Source of the DNA: Chthoniobacteraceae bacterium
GTDB taxonomy: Bacteria; Verrucomicrobiota; Verrucomicrobiia; Chthoniobacterales; Chthoniobacteraceae
Direction: 5' to 3'
NCBI GenBank assembly: GCA_947476045.1
Contig: CANJNZ010000045.1
Coordinates: 1-37,463 of the forward strand
DNA length: 37,463 nt
The stretch's first letter is position 1, and every line of letters starts with the position of its first letter. The translations under genes were made by a program, and so were the position numbers. Under the pieces are notes generated by a model. That model searched no databases, was not told the DNA's origin, and worked only from the letters and a program-made list of their open reading frames with translations. Of the stretch, positions 1 through 6,736 are shown piece after piece.

Positions 1-2
1 CA

Positions 3-131
3 CTCCGGCATCGAATGAGGGACACCCTGCAACGTTACTGGGAGGACGCCAAATCCGTCCTCCAACTCATCGGTCGCGACTGGCTGCTGGTTCAACTAAA
101 CGCTATGCGGAAAACTCGAATGTCTGTTTAA
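3..131 (+). CDS. Possible 3' end of a truncated gene, unknown product
   Basis: One frame is open from the left window edge to a TAA at 129-131 and reads as a plausible, charged and aromatic-rich C-terminus (for example RYWEDAKSVLQLIGRDWLL). Only about 42 codons are visible and I recognise no family. The other two forward frames are either stopped early or give low-complexity sequence. This could equally be chance; the upstream sequence outside the window is needed to decide. Confidence 0.25.
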   Translation, partial: LRHRMRDTLQRYWEDAKSVLQLIGRDWLLVQLNAMRKTRMSV

Positions 132-169
132 TTTGAGCAGATGGTATTATAGCCGACAAGCTCCTCAAA

Positions 170-739
170 ATGGGAGCAGAACAGCGCGAATACACTTTCC
201 GCTGTGGTGACACGATGCGGACTGTTAATGCAGTAGTTTTATCAAAAATAGAGAATAGGGAAGGTCGTGAATTTCAAAGAAAACATCTCCCTTTTCCAAT
301 AGGGGAGAAAGCACTACTTGTATTGCATATGCACACAGTTCGAGCTTTCACAGTTGAGGAATTAGACTCGCTGCCAATAGGAGAGATTAGGAAGCTTAGT
401 CGTGCATTCGGCGATCTTTGGCTTATTGACGACGATTCACTTGAGTGTCAGTTGCACCTTTTGGAACTCTGCAAGTATTCTGACGGCAGCGCGAAACTCA
501 ATGCAAGGTTATCCGAGGTAAGTGAGTTGATCCGTGAAATTTTTGCACTGGAGCCATTTAGAATACGTATGCTAATGGAAGAATACGTTGGTTTCGATTT
601 TGTGTCTCAGGCACCCCTAAGCAAGCTCGACAAAATCTGGCCCAAGGTGGCTGATTTCCTACGAAGATATGGGCAGCCAGAATGCGCCACGAAATCATGG
701 CTCAGCCACGTCAAAAAGACCCGGCATTTGCACCTGTGA
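170..739 (+). CDS. Hypothetical protein, 189 aa
   Basis: A 189-residue soluble-looking protein with no signal peptide, membrane segment or motif I recognise. Its middle part (residues about 60-130) is rich in Leu, Glu and Asp and looks helical. The frame is open back to 137 after a TGA at 134-136; ATG at 170 is the only good start, and no clear ribosome-binding site precedes it. The DNA is visibly more AT-rich, and its codons less GC-ending, than most neighbours, which suggests recent acquisition. It lies directly upstream of a transposase remnant and hairpin cluster, so it may be mobile-element cargo. Function unknown; I am fairly confident that it is a real or recently real gene. Confidence 0.55.
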   Translation: MGAEQREYTFRCGDTMRTVNAVVLSKIENREGREFQRKHLPFPIGEKALLVLHMHTVRAFTVEELDSLPIGEIRKLSRAFGDLWLIDDDSLECQLHLLELCKYSDGSAKLNARLSEVSELIREIFALEPFRIRMLMEEYVGFDFVSQAPLSKLDKIWPKVADFLRRYGQPECATKSWLSHVKKTRHLHL

Positions 740-790
740 GATCAACAAAAAGATGCAGCCAATAGCTGGTGTGTGCCAGCTACTACAGAA

Positions 791-814
791 GGGAACAAGG
801 GCCAGATATTTGCA
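791..814 (+). repeat. Direct repeat, copy 1
   Basis: The sequence GGGAACAAGGGCCAGA followed by TATTTGCA recurs at 1126-1154 as GGGAACAAGGGACAGA, five extra bases, then TATTTGCA. The two copies bracket the transposase remnant's tail, the hairpin cluster and the tandem repeats. Confidence 0.65.
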
Positions 815-884
815 TATCCAAGAAGAATGCGTCGAGTTTTTGAAACGCGGCGGGGTGGAATACGATGAACGGTTTTTGTGGTGA
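804..884 (+). pseudogene. 3' remnant of an IS200/IS605-type (TnpA/REP-associated) transposase
   Basis: The last 26 residues of this frame (ending ECVEFLKRGGVEYDERFLW then TGA) resemble the conserved C-terminus of Y1/IS200-like transposases, which typically end in a segment like FQEE-x-FL-x-(8)-YDERYVW. Nothing upstream in the frame contains the catalytic HUH or Tyr motifs, so this is a fragment and not a gene. The stop codon is followed within 12 bp by perfect hairpins (896-973), as expected beside an IS200 or REP-type element. Family assignment comes from memory of the family C-terminus and would need a profile search. Confidence 0.45.
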
Positions 885-895
885 GCGACATTCTG

Positions 896-913
896 CCGCC
901 CCTGCCGGGGCGG
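896..913. repeat. Perfect hairpin 1 (CCGCCCC / GGGGCGG)
   Basis: A 7-bp perfect GC-only stem with a TGCC loop, 11 bp downstream of the transposase-remnant stop. No T-run follows, so it is not a typical intrinsic terminator. It is the first of three closely spaced perfect hairpins. Confidence 0.7.
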
Positions 914-933
914 TTGCCTTGTGTGTCGGTGAT

Positions 934-953
934 CCGGTGGTTATCACCACCGG
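934..953. repeat. Perfect hairpin 2 (CCGGTGGT / ACCACCGG)
   Basis: An 8-bp perfect stem with a TATC loop, 20 bp after hairpin 1. It has no T-run and does not overlap any credible gene. Confidence 0.7.
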
Positions 954-958
954 CGGGC

Positions 959-973
959 AGTCCCTCCGGGACT
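959..973. repeat. Perfect hairpin 3 (AGTCCC / GGGACT)
   Basis: A 6-bp perfect stem with a TCC loop, five bases after hairpin 2. Together the three hairpins make a compact structured block at 896-973. Confidence 0.65.
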
Positions 974-1025
974 CATTTGGCGTTCGCGTTTTCTCCCGTG
1001 AAGAGCAGCCAAATTTCGGGCAGTC

Positions 1026-1130
1026 GCTGCCCTACAAAGGGGAGACGTTGCCCTTCAAAGGGGAGACGCTGCCCCTCAAAGGGGAGACGCTGCCCCTCAA
1101 AGGGGAGACGCTACCCTATAAGGGGGGGAA
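1026..1130. repeat. Five tandem 21-bp repeats
   Basis: Units start at 1026, 1047, 1068, 1089 and 1110; units 3 and 4 are identical, units 1 and 2 differ from them by one or two bases, and unit 5 is degenerate. The core unit is GCTGCCCCTCAAAGGGGAGA plus C. Each core contains CCCCT-CAA-AGGGG, a 5-bp mini-hairpin. Because 21 is a multiple of three, frames remain open; one frame reads a repeated TLPLKGE and runs into the downstream hydrolase frame. The rest of 885-1242 holds the hairpins and the second direct repeat; I see no gene there. Confidence 0.85.
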
Positions 1131-1154
1131 CAAGGGACAGACAGATTATTTGCA
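1126..1154 (+). repeat. Direct repeat, copy 2
   Basis: Partner of the repeat at 791-814, carrying one substitution and a five-base insertion relative to it. It overlaps the end of the last 21-bp unit. Confidence 0.65.
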
Positions 1155-1242
1155 CAAAACGGTGCTTAGATTCTACGATGCGAGTTGCCGCGCTCGCCGC
1201 TTGCAGGGGAAGGGGAACATCGTCAGCATCCGCGCTCACTTT

Positions 1243-2466
1243 ATGAAACCGTCCGTCCTCATCGCGCTCGCCGCTTCGCTCATTGCAACGACCACCTTTG
1301 CCCAAGCCCCGGCGGCCATGTCGGCGAAGCGGGTGATGCCGTGGGATGGGATGGCGCTGGCGAAGACGCCGGTGATTCACGCCACGGCGGAGCGTCCGGC
1401 GAAGGGGATGCGTTCGTTTTTCTACGAAGGGCTGGAATACAAGGGGAAGCCGACTTGGGTGTTTGCCTACTACGCCGCGCCGGAGGGGAAAGCGCCGGAG
1501 GGTGGCTGGCCTGCGGTGGTGTGCGCGCATGGCGGCGGCGGGACGGCGTTCCCAGCGTGGGTGCGGGAGTGGAACAAGCACGGCTACGCGGCCATCGCGA
1601 TGGATTTGGAGGGGCATCTGCCGGGCGGGAAGTTTTTTGGCGTGGAGGGAAATTTTCCTCCCGACCAGCCGCACGAAAACGCGGGGCCGAAGCGTAATAG
1701 CTGGTTCGGCGACATCGCGCTGCCGGACAAGGAGCAGTGGTTTTACCATGCGGTCGCCGATGTGATCCGCGCCAATTCGCTGCTGCGCTCCTTCCCGGAA
1801 ATCAACCCGAAGAAAATCGGCCTCACGGGGATTTCGTGGGGCGGGACGACGGTGAGCGCCGTCGCGGGTGTGGATTCGCGCTTCGCATTTGTCATCCCCG
1901 TCTATGGCGGCGGCTACATTCACAAGCACGACATGACCCCCGAGCAATACGCTATCTACAACGCGAAGTGGGACCCGTCGGCTCATCTGCCCTACGCAAA
2001 GATGCCGATGCTGTGGGTGAGTTCCTACACCGAGCCGGTCTTCCCCGTGGATCTTTTCGGCAAATCGGCGATGACCACCGCCGGCCCGAGCACGCTGTGC
2101 ATCCGCCCGTGGCTGATTCACGGACACGGCTTCGGCTGGGAGGAAGTGTGGGAGATTTACGCCTTCGCCGACAGCATCGTGAAAGGCGGCCCGGCAGTCC
2201 CGCACTTTGCCACCCCGCAGGTGGACGCAAAGGACGGGCTCGTTCACGCGAAGTTCGTCGGCGAGGTGAAGAACGCGACGCTCTCATTCACCAACGGCGG
2301 CGGCGCATGGAAGGATCGCAAATGGGCAGGCATCCCCTGCACCGTTGGAAAGGATGAAGTCGTCTCCACCAAGCCCGTCCCCGCCGGAGCCACCGCCTAC
2401 GTCATCAACGGAGCCGACAAACGCGACGGCTGCGTGAATTCCCCGGTAGTGGTGCTCAAGCCGTAG
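1243..2466 (+). CDS. Exported alpha/beta hydrolase (acetylxylan-esterase / dienelactone-hydrolase-like)
   Basis: The frame is open much further upstream, but ATG 1243 is the credible start because it opens a signal peptide (MKPSVLIALAASLIATTTFA, cleavage near residue 20) and everything upstream is repeat DNA. That gives 407 aa. The serine-hydrolase core is clear: an oxyanion-type AHGGGG, the nucleophile elbow G-I-S-W-G with Ser198, and a late HGHGFGW with candidate catalytic His293 or His295. A C-terminal beta-rich extension of about 90 residues follows the hydrolase fold. The protein is probably periplasmic and acts on ester bonds in plant or microbial polysaccharides, or on other small esters; substrate is inference. 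It stands alone, with no carbohydrate-active partners nearby. Confidence 0.85.
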   Translation: MKPSVLIALAASLIATTTFAQAPAAMSAKRVMPWDGMALAKTPVIHATAERPAKGMRSFFYEGLEYKGKPTWVFAYYAAPEGKAPEGGWPAVVCAHGGGGTAFPAWVREWNKHGYAAIAMDLEGHLPGGKFFGVEGNFPPDQPHENAGPKRNSWFGDIALPDKEQWFYHAVADVIRANSLLRSFPEINPKKIGLTGISWGGTTVSAVAGVDSRFAFVIPVYGGGYIHKHDMTPEQYAIYNAKWDPSAHLPYAKMPMLWVSSYTEPVFPVDLFGKSAMTTAGPSTLCIRPWLIHGHGFGWEEVWEIYAFADSIVKGGPAVPHFATPQVDAKDGLVHAKFVGEVKNATLSFTNGGGAWKDRKWAGIPCTVGKDEVVSTKPVPAGATAYVINGADKRDGCVNSPVVVLKP

Positions 2467-2494
2467 GCGAATAGGAACGCGCGGGAAGGAGCAT

Positions 2495-2523
2495 TTGACG
2501 TTAATAACGTTCCGCGTTACTAG
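2495..2523 (+). promoter_or_regulatory. Putative higBA promoter with embedded palindromic operator
   Basis: TTGACG at 2495-2500 is a good -35 hexamer; 17 bp downstream lies a weak -10, TACTAG (2518-2523). Between them is a perfect palindrome ACGTTA-A-TAACGT at 2498-2510, well placed to bind the HigA antitoxin or HigBA complex and block RNA polymerase. The predicted transcription start falls almost on the GTG start at 2530, so the mRNA may be leaderless. The palindrome is seen directly; promoter and operator roles are inferred. Confidence 0.5.
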
Positions 2524-2529
2524 TCGGGC

Positions 2530-2811
2530 GTGATTCAAAGTTTTGCCGACGCTGAAACCGAAAAACTTTTTCGGGGGATCGCATCCCGTCGGCTTCCGCA
2601 AAACTTACAGAATGTCATGCACCGCAAGCTCGTCATGATCCATGCAGCCGCAAAACTCGAAGACTTACGCGTTCCACCGGGCAACCGCCTCGAAGCTCTC
2701 AAGGGCAACCGCAAAGGACAACACAGCATCCGAGTGAACCAACAGTGGCGCGTGTGCTTTCGCTGGACACAAAGCGGGCCTGCCGATGTTGAGATTTTGG
2801 ATTACCACTGA
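2530..2811 (+). CDS. higB: HigB-type toxin (RelE/ParE superfamily)
   Basis: A 93-residue protein of standard HigB length whose beginning (MIQSFAD) and end (WRVCFRW...VEILDYH) match the plasmid-maintenance killer family. HigB toxins are ribosome-dependent mRNA interferases of the RelE fold that are held inactive by HigA. The start is GTG at 2530; no Shine-Dalgarno sequence is visible. The antitoxin gene follows after 21 bp on the same strand, the reverse-order (toxin first) arrangement typical of higBA. The upstream palindrome suggests autoregulation. No truncation is seen, so the module is probably functional. Confidence 0.9.
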   Translation: MIQSFADAETEKLFRGIASRRLPQNLQNVMHRKLVMIHAAAKLEDLRVPPGNRLEALKGNRKGQHSIRVNQQWRVCFRWTQSGPADVEILDYH

Positions 2812-2832
2812 ACGCAATCACTCTAAACGAAT

Positions 2833-3135
2833 ATGAAAACAAAACTGCTTCCGCTCGTCAGCCCCGGCGAAATGCTCGTCGAGGAATTTCTCGCGCCGCT
2901 CGGTCTCACCGAATACCGGCTCGCAAAGGACATCGCCGTCCCGCCGCGCCGCATCAATGAAATCGTCCATGGCAAGCGCGCCATCACCACCGATACGGCA
3001 TTCCGCCTTTCGCAATACTTCGGAAACAGTCCGCAGTTCTGGCTCAATCTTCAGGCTGACTATGAACTGCGTCGCATGGAGCGCGAAGGCGCCCTGCCGA
3101 AAATCGAGCGATGCACACTCCTCGCAGCGGCGTGA
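2833..3135 (+). CDS. higA: HigA-type antitoxin, XRE-family regulator
   Basis: A 100-residue HigA with the family hallmarks: the N-terminal segment PGEMLVEEFLAPLGLTEYRL, an HTH at about residues 25-65 containing RINEIVHGKRAITTDTAFRL, and the characteristic FWLNLQ-x-YELR end. It neutralises HigB and, by family knowledge, represses the operon by binding a palindrome such as the one at 2498-2510. Same strand as higB, 21-bp gap, full family length. Confidence 0.93.
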   Translation: MKTKLLPLVSPGEMLVEEFLAPLGLTEYRLAKDIAVPPRRINEIVHGKRAITTDTAFRLSQYFGNSPQFWLNLQADYELRRMEREGALPKIERCTLLAAA

Positions 3136-3202
3136 AAACAGTCACTACCTCCTGCCAGCACGCCCTTGCAAATCCCCCGCATTTCTCCATCCTCGCCGCG
3201 CT

Positions 3203-3718
3203 ATGAAAACTCTCTTCGCACTCATCCTCGCCACGACTACCGTCATCTCCGCACACGCAGAAACCACTGCCGCTGATGCCTTCGCTTCGATCAAAAAGCT
3301 CGCTGGCGAATGGCGCGGGCCTGCCATGCAAAAAGGAATGCCGAAATCACATTCCATCTTCCGCGTCACCGCCGGCGGCAGCGCGGTGGAAGAAACGATT
3401 TTTCCCGGCACGAAGATGGAAATGATCTCCGTCTATCACATGGACAAGGGCGACCTGCTGATGACGCACTACTGCATGCTCGGCAACCAGCCACGCACGA
3501 AGCTCAACACCCGCAAGAGCACCGCGACCGAACTCGTGTTCGATTTCGACGGCGGCACAAACCTGAATCCCCGCCGCGACATGCACATGCACAGCCTCAC
3601 CCTCACGCTCTCCGGCTCCAAAAAATCAGGCGCACAGAAACTGACCTGCGGTGGCACGAGCTGGGAAGGCGGAAAACAGAAAATGGCCTGCGGAAATACG
3701 CTCACGCGGGTGAGGTAG
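3203..3718 (+). CDS. Small exported protein, possible lipocalin/FABP-like beta barrel
   Basis: Starting at ATG 3203 gives 171 aa with a signal peptide MKTLFALILATTTVISAHA cut before Glu20. The open frame extends upstream to 2957 but there it overlaps higA, so it is not the start. The mature protein has LAGEWRG (residues 33-39) followed by alternating beta-like segments, a pattern seen in lipocalin-like and heme-binding-like barrels of the 'LAG-x-W' type. Two cysteines near the C-terminus (LTCGG, MACGN) could form a disulfide. No charged catalytic motif is evident. The exact family and ligand are unknown; the barrel reading is inference. Confidence 0.7.
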   Translation: MKTLFALILATTTVISAHAETTAADAFASIKKLAGEWRGPAMQKGMPKSHSIFRVTAGGSAVEETIFPGTKMEMISVYHMDKGDLLMTHYCMLGNQPRTKLNTRKSTATELVFDFDGGTNLNPRRDMHMHSLTLTLSGSKKSGAQKLTCGGTSWEGGKQKMACGNTLTRVR

Positions 3719-3774
3719 GGGTATTTGGCTGCTCGATTGAGCGCCGATGACAAACTCGTCTCTCTAATCCAGAC

Positions 3775-4341
3775 ATGAAGATGTTGGCATTTGATGCGAC
3801 TGGATTATTCCTGCTCGCGCTTCCAATTATTGCGTTTTGCGTAGTTGTAGGTGTTGTCGCTTTCCCTGTGTTTGTAGCCCTTCAATGTTTTTTTGAAAAA
3901 CGACGGACCAAAAATATCTATTGGGGCATTGCGTTGGGAGTGGTTTCATTTTTCGGAATTATAGTTTGGGCAATGTGCTTCTCGCCGCCACTGAAGCTCC
4001 CCAAAGGTGCATCCGACGTAAAAATCCAAAATGCTTTTCCGTTAGGCTGGGCGATTGACAGCAATCTCCGATTCAAGATCCCGCCTGACGAGTTCCGTTC
4101 TTGGGTGGAGACGCTCTGCCATGAATCCTGGGCAACGATACAAGCAAACTCAGGTGAAACACATCTGGTTGCATTCTCGAATACAAAAACTGCGTGGTCG
4201 CGCGACAACTTTGGAACCACGTCATGGATGAATACGAGCGCAGTGCGAAGTGGTTATGTGCTTACGAGCAAACGAGCATTTTACGGCACAATACTTTACG
4301 ACACTGATAGCGAAGTCGTTTATTACGCTTTCTGGGATTGA
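3775..4341 (+). CDS. Hypothetical membrane protein, 188 aa, two N-terminal TM helices
   Basis: Residues about 8-38 and 47-68 are hydrophobic and form two membrane segments separated by a short basic turn (EKRRTKN). Residues 70-188 form an extra-membrane domain with many Trp, Ser and Thr and no recognised motif. The DNA is more AT-rich than the flanking operon, hinting at different ancestry. It is separated by 56 bp from the preceding gene. Function unknown. Confidence 0.65.
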   Translation: MKMLAFDATGLFLLALPIIAFCVVVGVVAFPVFVALQCFFEKRRTKNIYWGIALGVVSFFGIIVWAMCFSPPLKLPKGASDVKIQNAFPLGWAIDSNLRFKIPPDEFRSWVETLCHESWATIQANSGETHLVAFSNTKTAWSRDNFGTTSWMNTSAVRSGYVLTSKRAFYGTILYDTDSEVVYYAFWD

Positions 4342-4401
4342 AGGATTAATTTGTAGAGTTCGTTTTCTCATCTTTCCATCTCGGCGCTCCCGATTGACGC
4401 C

Positions 4402-4417
4402 GCCTCATCTCTGAGGC
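4402..4417. repeat. Perfect hairpin GCCTCA / TGAGGC
   Basis: A 6-bp perfect stem with a TCTC loop ending 11 bp before the GTG start at 4429. It could terminate or modulate read-through into the grx-deoC operon, but no T-run follows. Role unknown. Confidence 0.4.
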
Positions 4418-4428
4418 AGGCTATCGCG

Positions 4429-4791
4429 GTGAAATCAATCCTCACACTGCTTTTGCTCATCGCCGCCACGCTGCCTGCCAGCGCAGGTGAGAAGGTTGTT
4501 CTTTATGTGACGCTGCTGGAAAATGCGGTTGCCGAGTTGAGCGATGGCGCGAAGTGGCAGATGGACAAAGGCGATTGCTTCCCTGTCGTATCTTACAAGG
4601 AATCGCACACCAAAGTAATCCTCCAACTTGCCAGCGCCACATTCATAGTCCCGGCTGAAAAAACGCGCGTCGTCACAGAACATGAGCTGCCCAAGGCTGT
4701 CGCAAATTACCGCGCTAATTTGAACACTTACATCAATGGCGTTGCCGAGCGTTGGCGCTCCGCAGCGGAGTCCGGAAAGGCACAGGAATGA
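4429..4791 (+). CDS. Small exported protein of unknown function
   Basis: A GTG start at 4429 opens a signal peptide (MKSILTLLLLIAATLPASAG, cleavage about residue 19), giving a 120-aa precursor. The mature part has short beta-like segments and an amphipathic C-terminal helix (NYRANLNTYINGVAERWR). Its end overlaps the glutaredoxin start by ATGA, so the two are translationally coupled and probably first and second in an operon continuing to deoC. No family recognised. Confidence 0.65.
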   Translation: MKSILTLLLLIAATLPASAGEKVVLYVTLLENAVAELSDGAKWQMDKGDCFPVVSYKESHTKVILQLASATFIVPAEKTRVVTEHELPKAVANYRANLNTYINGVAERWRSAAESGKAQE

Positions 4792-5030
4792 AACTCTTCG
4801 TCAAAGTCTGGTGCCCGTGGTGCGTCTCGGCGCGCGAGTGGCTCGACAAGCGCGGCTACCAATACGAACTCGTGGACGTGGAGGAAAACGACGCGGATTA
4901 CGAAGAGATGCGCCGCATTTCCGGCCAGAGCAAAACGCCGACGCTGCTCACGCACGACGGCCTGGTGCTGCCGGATTTCGGCCCGGAAGAACTGGCTGCT
5001 TTCATCAAGGAAAACAACATCGCGCCCTAG
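4788..5030 (+). CDS. Glutaredoxin-family thiol-disulfide oxidoreductase
   Basis: From ATG 4788, which overlaps the previous stop as ATGA, the product is 80 aa, the normal size of a minimal glutaredoxin. The active site is C-P-W-C at residues 9-12 near the N-terminus, followed by the cis-Pro segment KTPTL and a GPEELAAFI C-terminal helix. CPWC replaces the common CPYC but is found in NrdH- and Grx-like proteins. It reduces protein or glutathione mixed disulfides in the cytoplasm. It lies between an exported protein and a membrane protein in a tight operon. Confidence 0.9.
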   Translation: MKLFVKVWCPWCVSAREWLDKRGYQYELVDVEENDADYEEMRRISGQSKTPTLLTHDGLVLPDFGPEELAAFIKENNIAP

Positions 5031-5033
5031 GGA

Positions 5034-5849
5034 ATGTTCGACCTTCTGCTCATCGCCGGCGTTTTTGTGCTCAGCCTTTCGCTGCGCACACTAAACAGCG
5101 TCCTTCTTCGCAAACTGGGCACTTTTGGTTTTCTCGCCACGTCATTTCTCATCGGCTGGCGCTTCACGGAATCCTGGCCGATGGGGATTTTATTCGCGAG
5201 CTTCTGGCTCGTGTGGCCGTGGTATGAACTCATCACGCGCGTGCGCAAAATCAAGATGCCCGCAGAAAAAATACTGCGCCACAAGGCACCGCCACACAGC
5301 GAATTTTTCCCCGCGCTCGCCGACCTGACCGAGGAGATCGAGGGCGAAGGCTACGAGCATCTCGAAGACCTCGGCCGCGATTGGGACGAGACCCAGCAGT
5401 TCTTCCGCATCTTTCACAAAAACGACGAGCGCGCGCAGGCGGTCATCTGCCTCATCGAGCAGGAAAGCTACGCGTTTTACTACATCCGCCTCATCTCCCG
5501 CGCGCAGGACGGGACGGTGTGGACGACGTGGAACTATCCATTTTCGCTCAACCTCAAAGTCGCCCCCGAGTGGCGCATGAATCGCGAGAGCGGCGACAAA
5601 ACTTTCATCCAACTGCTCGACAGCCACCGCGCCTGCCTCGAACGCAACGGAGTCCGCGCGGAAAATCTCCTCGAAACAAATCCGCTCGAACTCGCCGGGC
5701 AGCTTCAGTCCGAACAGCAGGCACAAATCGCGCACAATGTCACCGCAGGCATCCTCGCCAAGGGCAAGGACGGCGAGATCCGCTACACATGGCGCGGGCT
5801 GCTATTTATCTGGCTGCAATTTCTGCGCGACTTCGTAAGACTCCACTAG
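5034..5849 (+). CDS. Hypothetical membrane-anchored protein, 271 aa
   Basis: Residues 1-17 and about 29-65 are hydrophobic, giving two to three N-terminal membrane segments ending in WPWYELITRVRK. The remaining 200 residues form a soluble domain rich in Glu, Arg and aromatic residues (QQFFRIFHKNDERAQ, ESYAFYYIRLISR) with a hydrophobic C-terminal helix (LLFIWLQFLRDFVRL). No family recognised. It begins 3 bp after the glutaredoxin stop and ends 2 bp before deoC, so it is clearly in the same operon. Confidence 0.75.
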   Translation: MFDLLLIAGVFVLSLSLRTLNSVLLRKLGTFGFLATSFLIGWRFTESWPMGILFASFWLVWPWYELITRVRKIKMPAEKILRHKAPPHSEFFPALADLTEEIEGEGYEHLEDLGRDWDETQQFFRIFHKNDERAQAVICLIEQESYAFYYIRLISRAQDGTVWTTWNYPFSLNLKVAPEWRMNRESGDKTFIQLLDSHRACLERNGVRAENLLETNPLELAGQLQSEQQAQIAHNVTAGILAKGKDGEIRYTWRGLLFIWLQFLRDFVRLH

Positions 5850-5851
5850 TC

Positions 5852-6727
5852 ATGCCCACCATTGATCAAGTGATGGCCGAGGAACGCGCATCCGCGTTCA
5901 CCAAACGCAGCATCAAAAACGCGTCGAAACTCAGCGGCTTGAAAATGGTCGTCTCGATGATGGACCTCACCACGCTCGAGGGAAAAGACACGCCCGGCAA
6001 AGTCGCCTACCTCTGCCGCAAAGCCATCCAGCCCGCCGAACCGCGCCTCGGCGTTCCATCGTGCGCCGCAGTCTGTGTGTATCCAAATCTCGTCCGTGCA
6101 GCGCGCGCGTTCGTCGGCGACAGCGGTGTAAAAGTCGCAGCAGTCGCCACCGCATTTCCGAGCGGCGCGATGCCACTGCGCGTGAAGCTCACCGATGTCC
6201 GCATGGCCGTGGATTTCGGCGCGGATGAAATAGACATGGTCATTGATCGCGGCGCATTCCTCGCCGGCGAACATGGGCGCGTGAGCGATGAAATCGCCGC
6301 TGTGAAAGAAGCGTGCGGCCCCGCGCATTTGAAAGTGATTTTGGAAACCGGCGAGCTGCACAGCTACGACAACGTGCGCATCGCCAGCGACCTCGCCATG
6401 CACGCAGGCGCGGATTTCATCAAGACGAGCACCGGCAAAGTCGCACCCGCCGCCACGCTGCCCGTCACGCTCGTCATGCTCGAAGCCATCCGCGATTTCT
6501 TTTTCGCCACAGGCCGCCGCATCGGCATGAAGCCCGCAGGCGGCATCCGCACCGCAAAAGAATCACTCGCCTACCTCGTGATGCTCGCCGAAACGCTCGG
6601 CGACGACTGGATGACGCCCGACCTGTTCCGCTTCGGCGCCAGCACGCTCGCAAACGATGTCGTCATGCAAATCGCAAAACTCGCCGACGGCAGCTATCAG
6701 GGCGCAGACTACTTCTCGCAGCCTTAG
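5852..6727 (+). CDS. deoC: Deoxyribose-phosphate aldolase
   Basis: DeoC interconverts 2-deoxyribose 5-phosphate with acetaldehyde and glyceraldehyde 3-phosphate in deoxynucleoside catabolism. ATG 5852 gives 291 aa, somewhat longer than the E. coli enzyme. The class I aldolase signatures are intact: the acid residue in ADEIDMVID (Asp128), the Schiff-base lysine in FIKTSTGK (Lys191), and the second active-site lysine in GMKPAGGIRT (Lys227). The open frame upstream of 5852 is a shadow of the preceding membrane-protein gene. It is the last gene of the operon and converges on the cytochrome-WD40 gene. A nucleoside-permease-like MFS gene lies far away at 35604. Confidence 0.95.
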   Translation: MPTIDQVMAEERASAFTKRSIKNASKLSGLKMVVSMMDLTTLEGKDTPGKVAYLCRKAIQPAEPRLGVPSCAAVCVYPNLVRAARAFVGDSGVKVAAVATAFPSGAMPLRVKLTDVRMAVDFGADEIDMVIDRGAFLAGEHGRVSDEIAAVKEACGPAHLKVILETGELHSYDNVRIASDLAMHAGADFIKTSTGKVAPAATLPVTLVMLEAIRDFFFATGRRIGMKPAGGIRTAKESLAYLVMLAETLGDDWMTPDLFRFGASTLANDVVMQIAKLADGSYQGADYFSQP

Positions 6728-6736
6728 TCTGAGGCT
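6720..6736. terminator. Weak bidirectional stem-loop between convergent genes
   Basis: AGCCT (6720-6724) can pair with AGGCT (6732-6736) across a 7-nt loop, exactly between the ends of deoC and the minus-strand gene. The stem is only 5 bp and there is no good T-run, so terminator function is uncertain. Confidence 0.25.

Noticed and set aside
669-803. The 5' part of the small frame that ends in the transposase remnant, read as a 71-aa gene
   Set aside because: It overlaps the end of the 170-739 gene in another frame, has no ribosome-binding site, and only the last 26 codons look like a protein family.
896-1130. Hairpins and 21-bp repeats as a CRISPR array
   Set aside because: The repeats are directly adjacent with no unique spacers and there are no cas genes.
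865-1242. N-terminal extension of the hydrolase through the repeat array
   Set aside because: The extension encodes only repeat-derived peptide, and the signal peptide begins at 1243; an exported protein would not carry 126 residues before it.
1111-2247. Minus-strand frame of 378 codons opposite the hydrolase
   Set aside because: Arg/His-rich antisense shadow of the hydrolase gene and the repeat array; no homology or start context.
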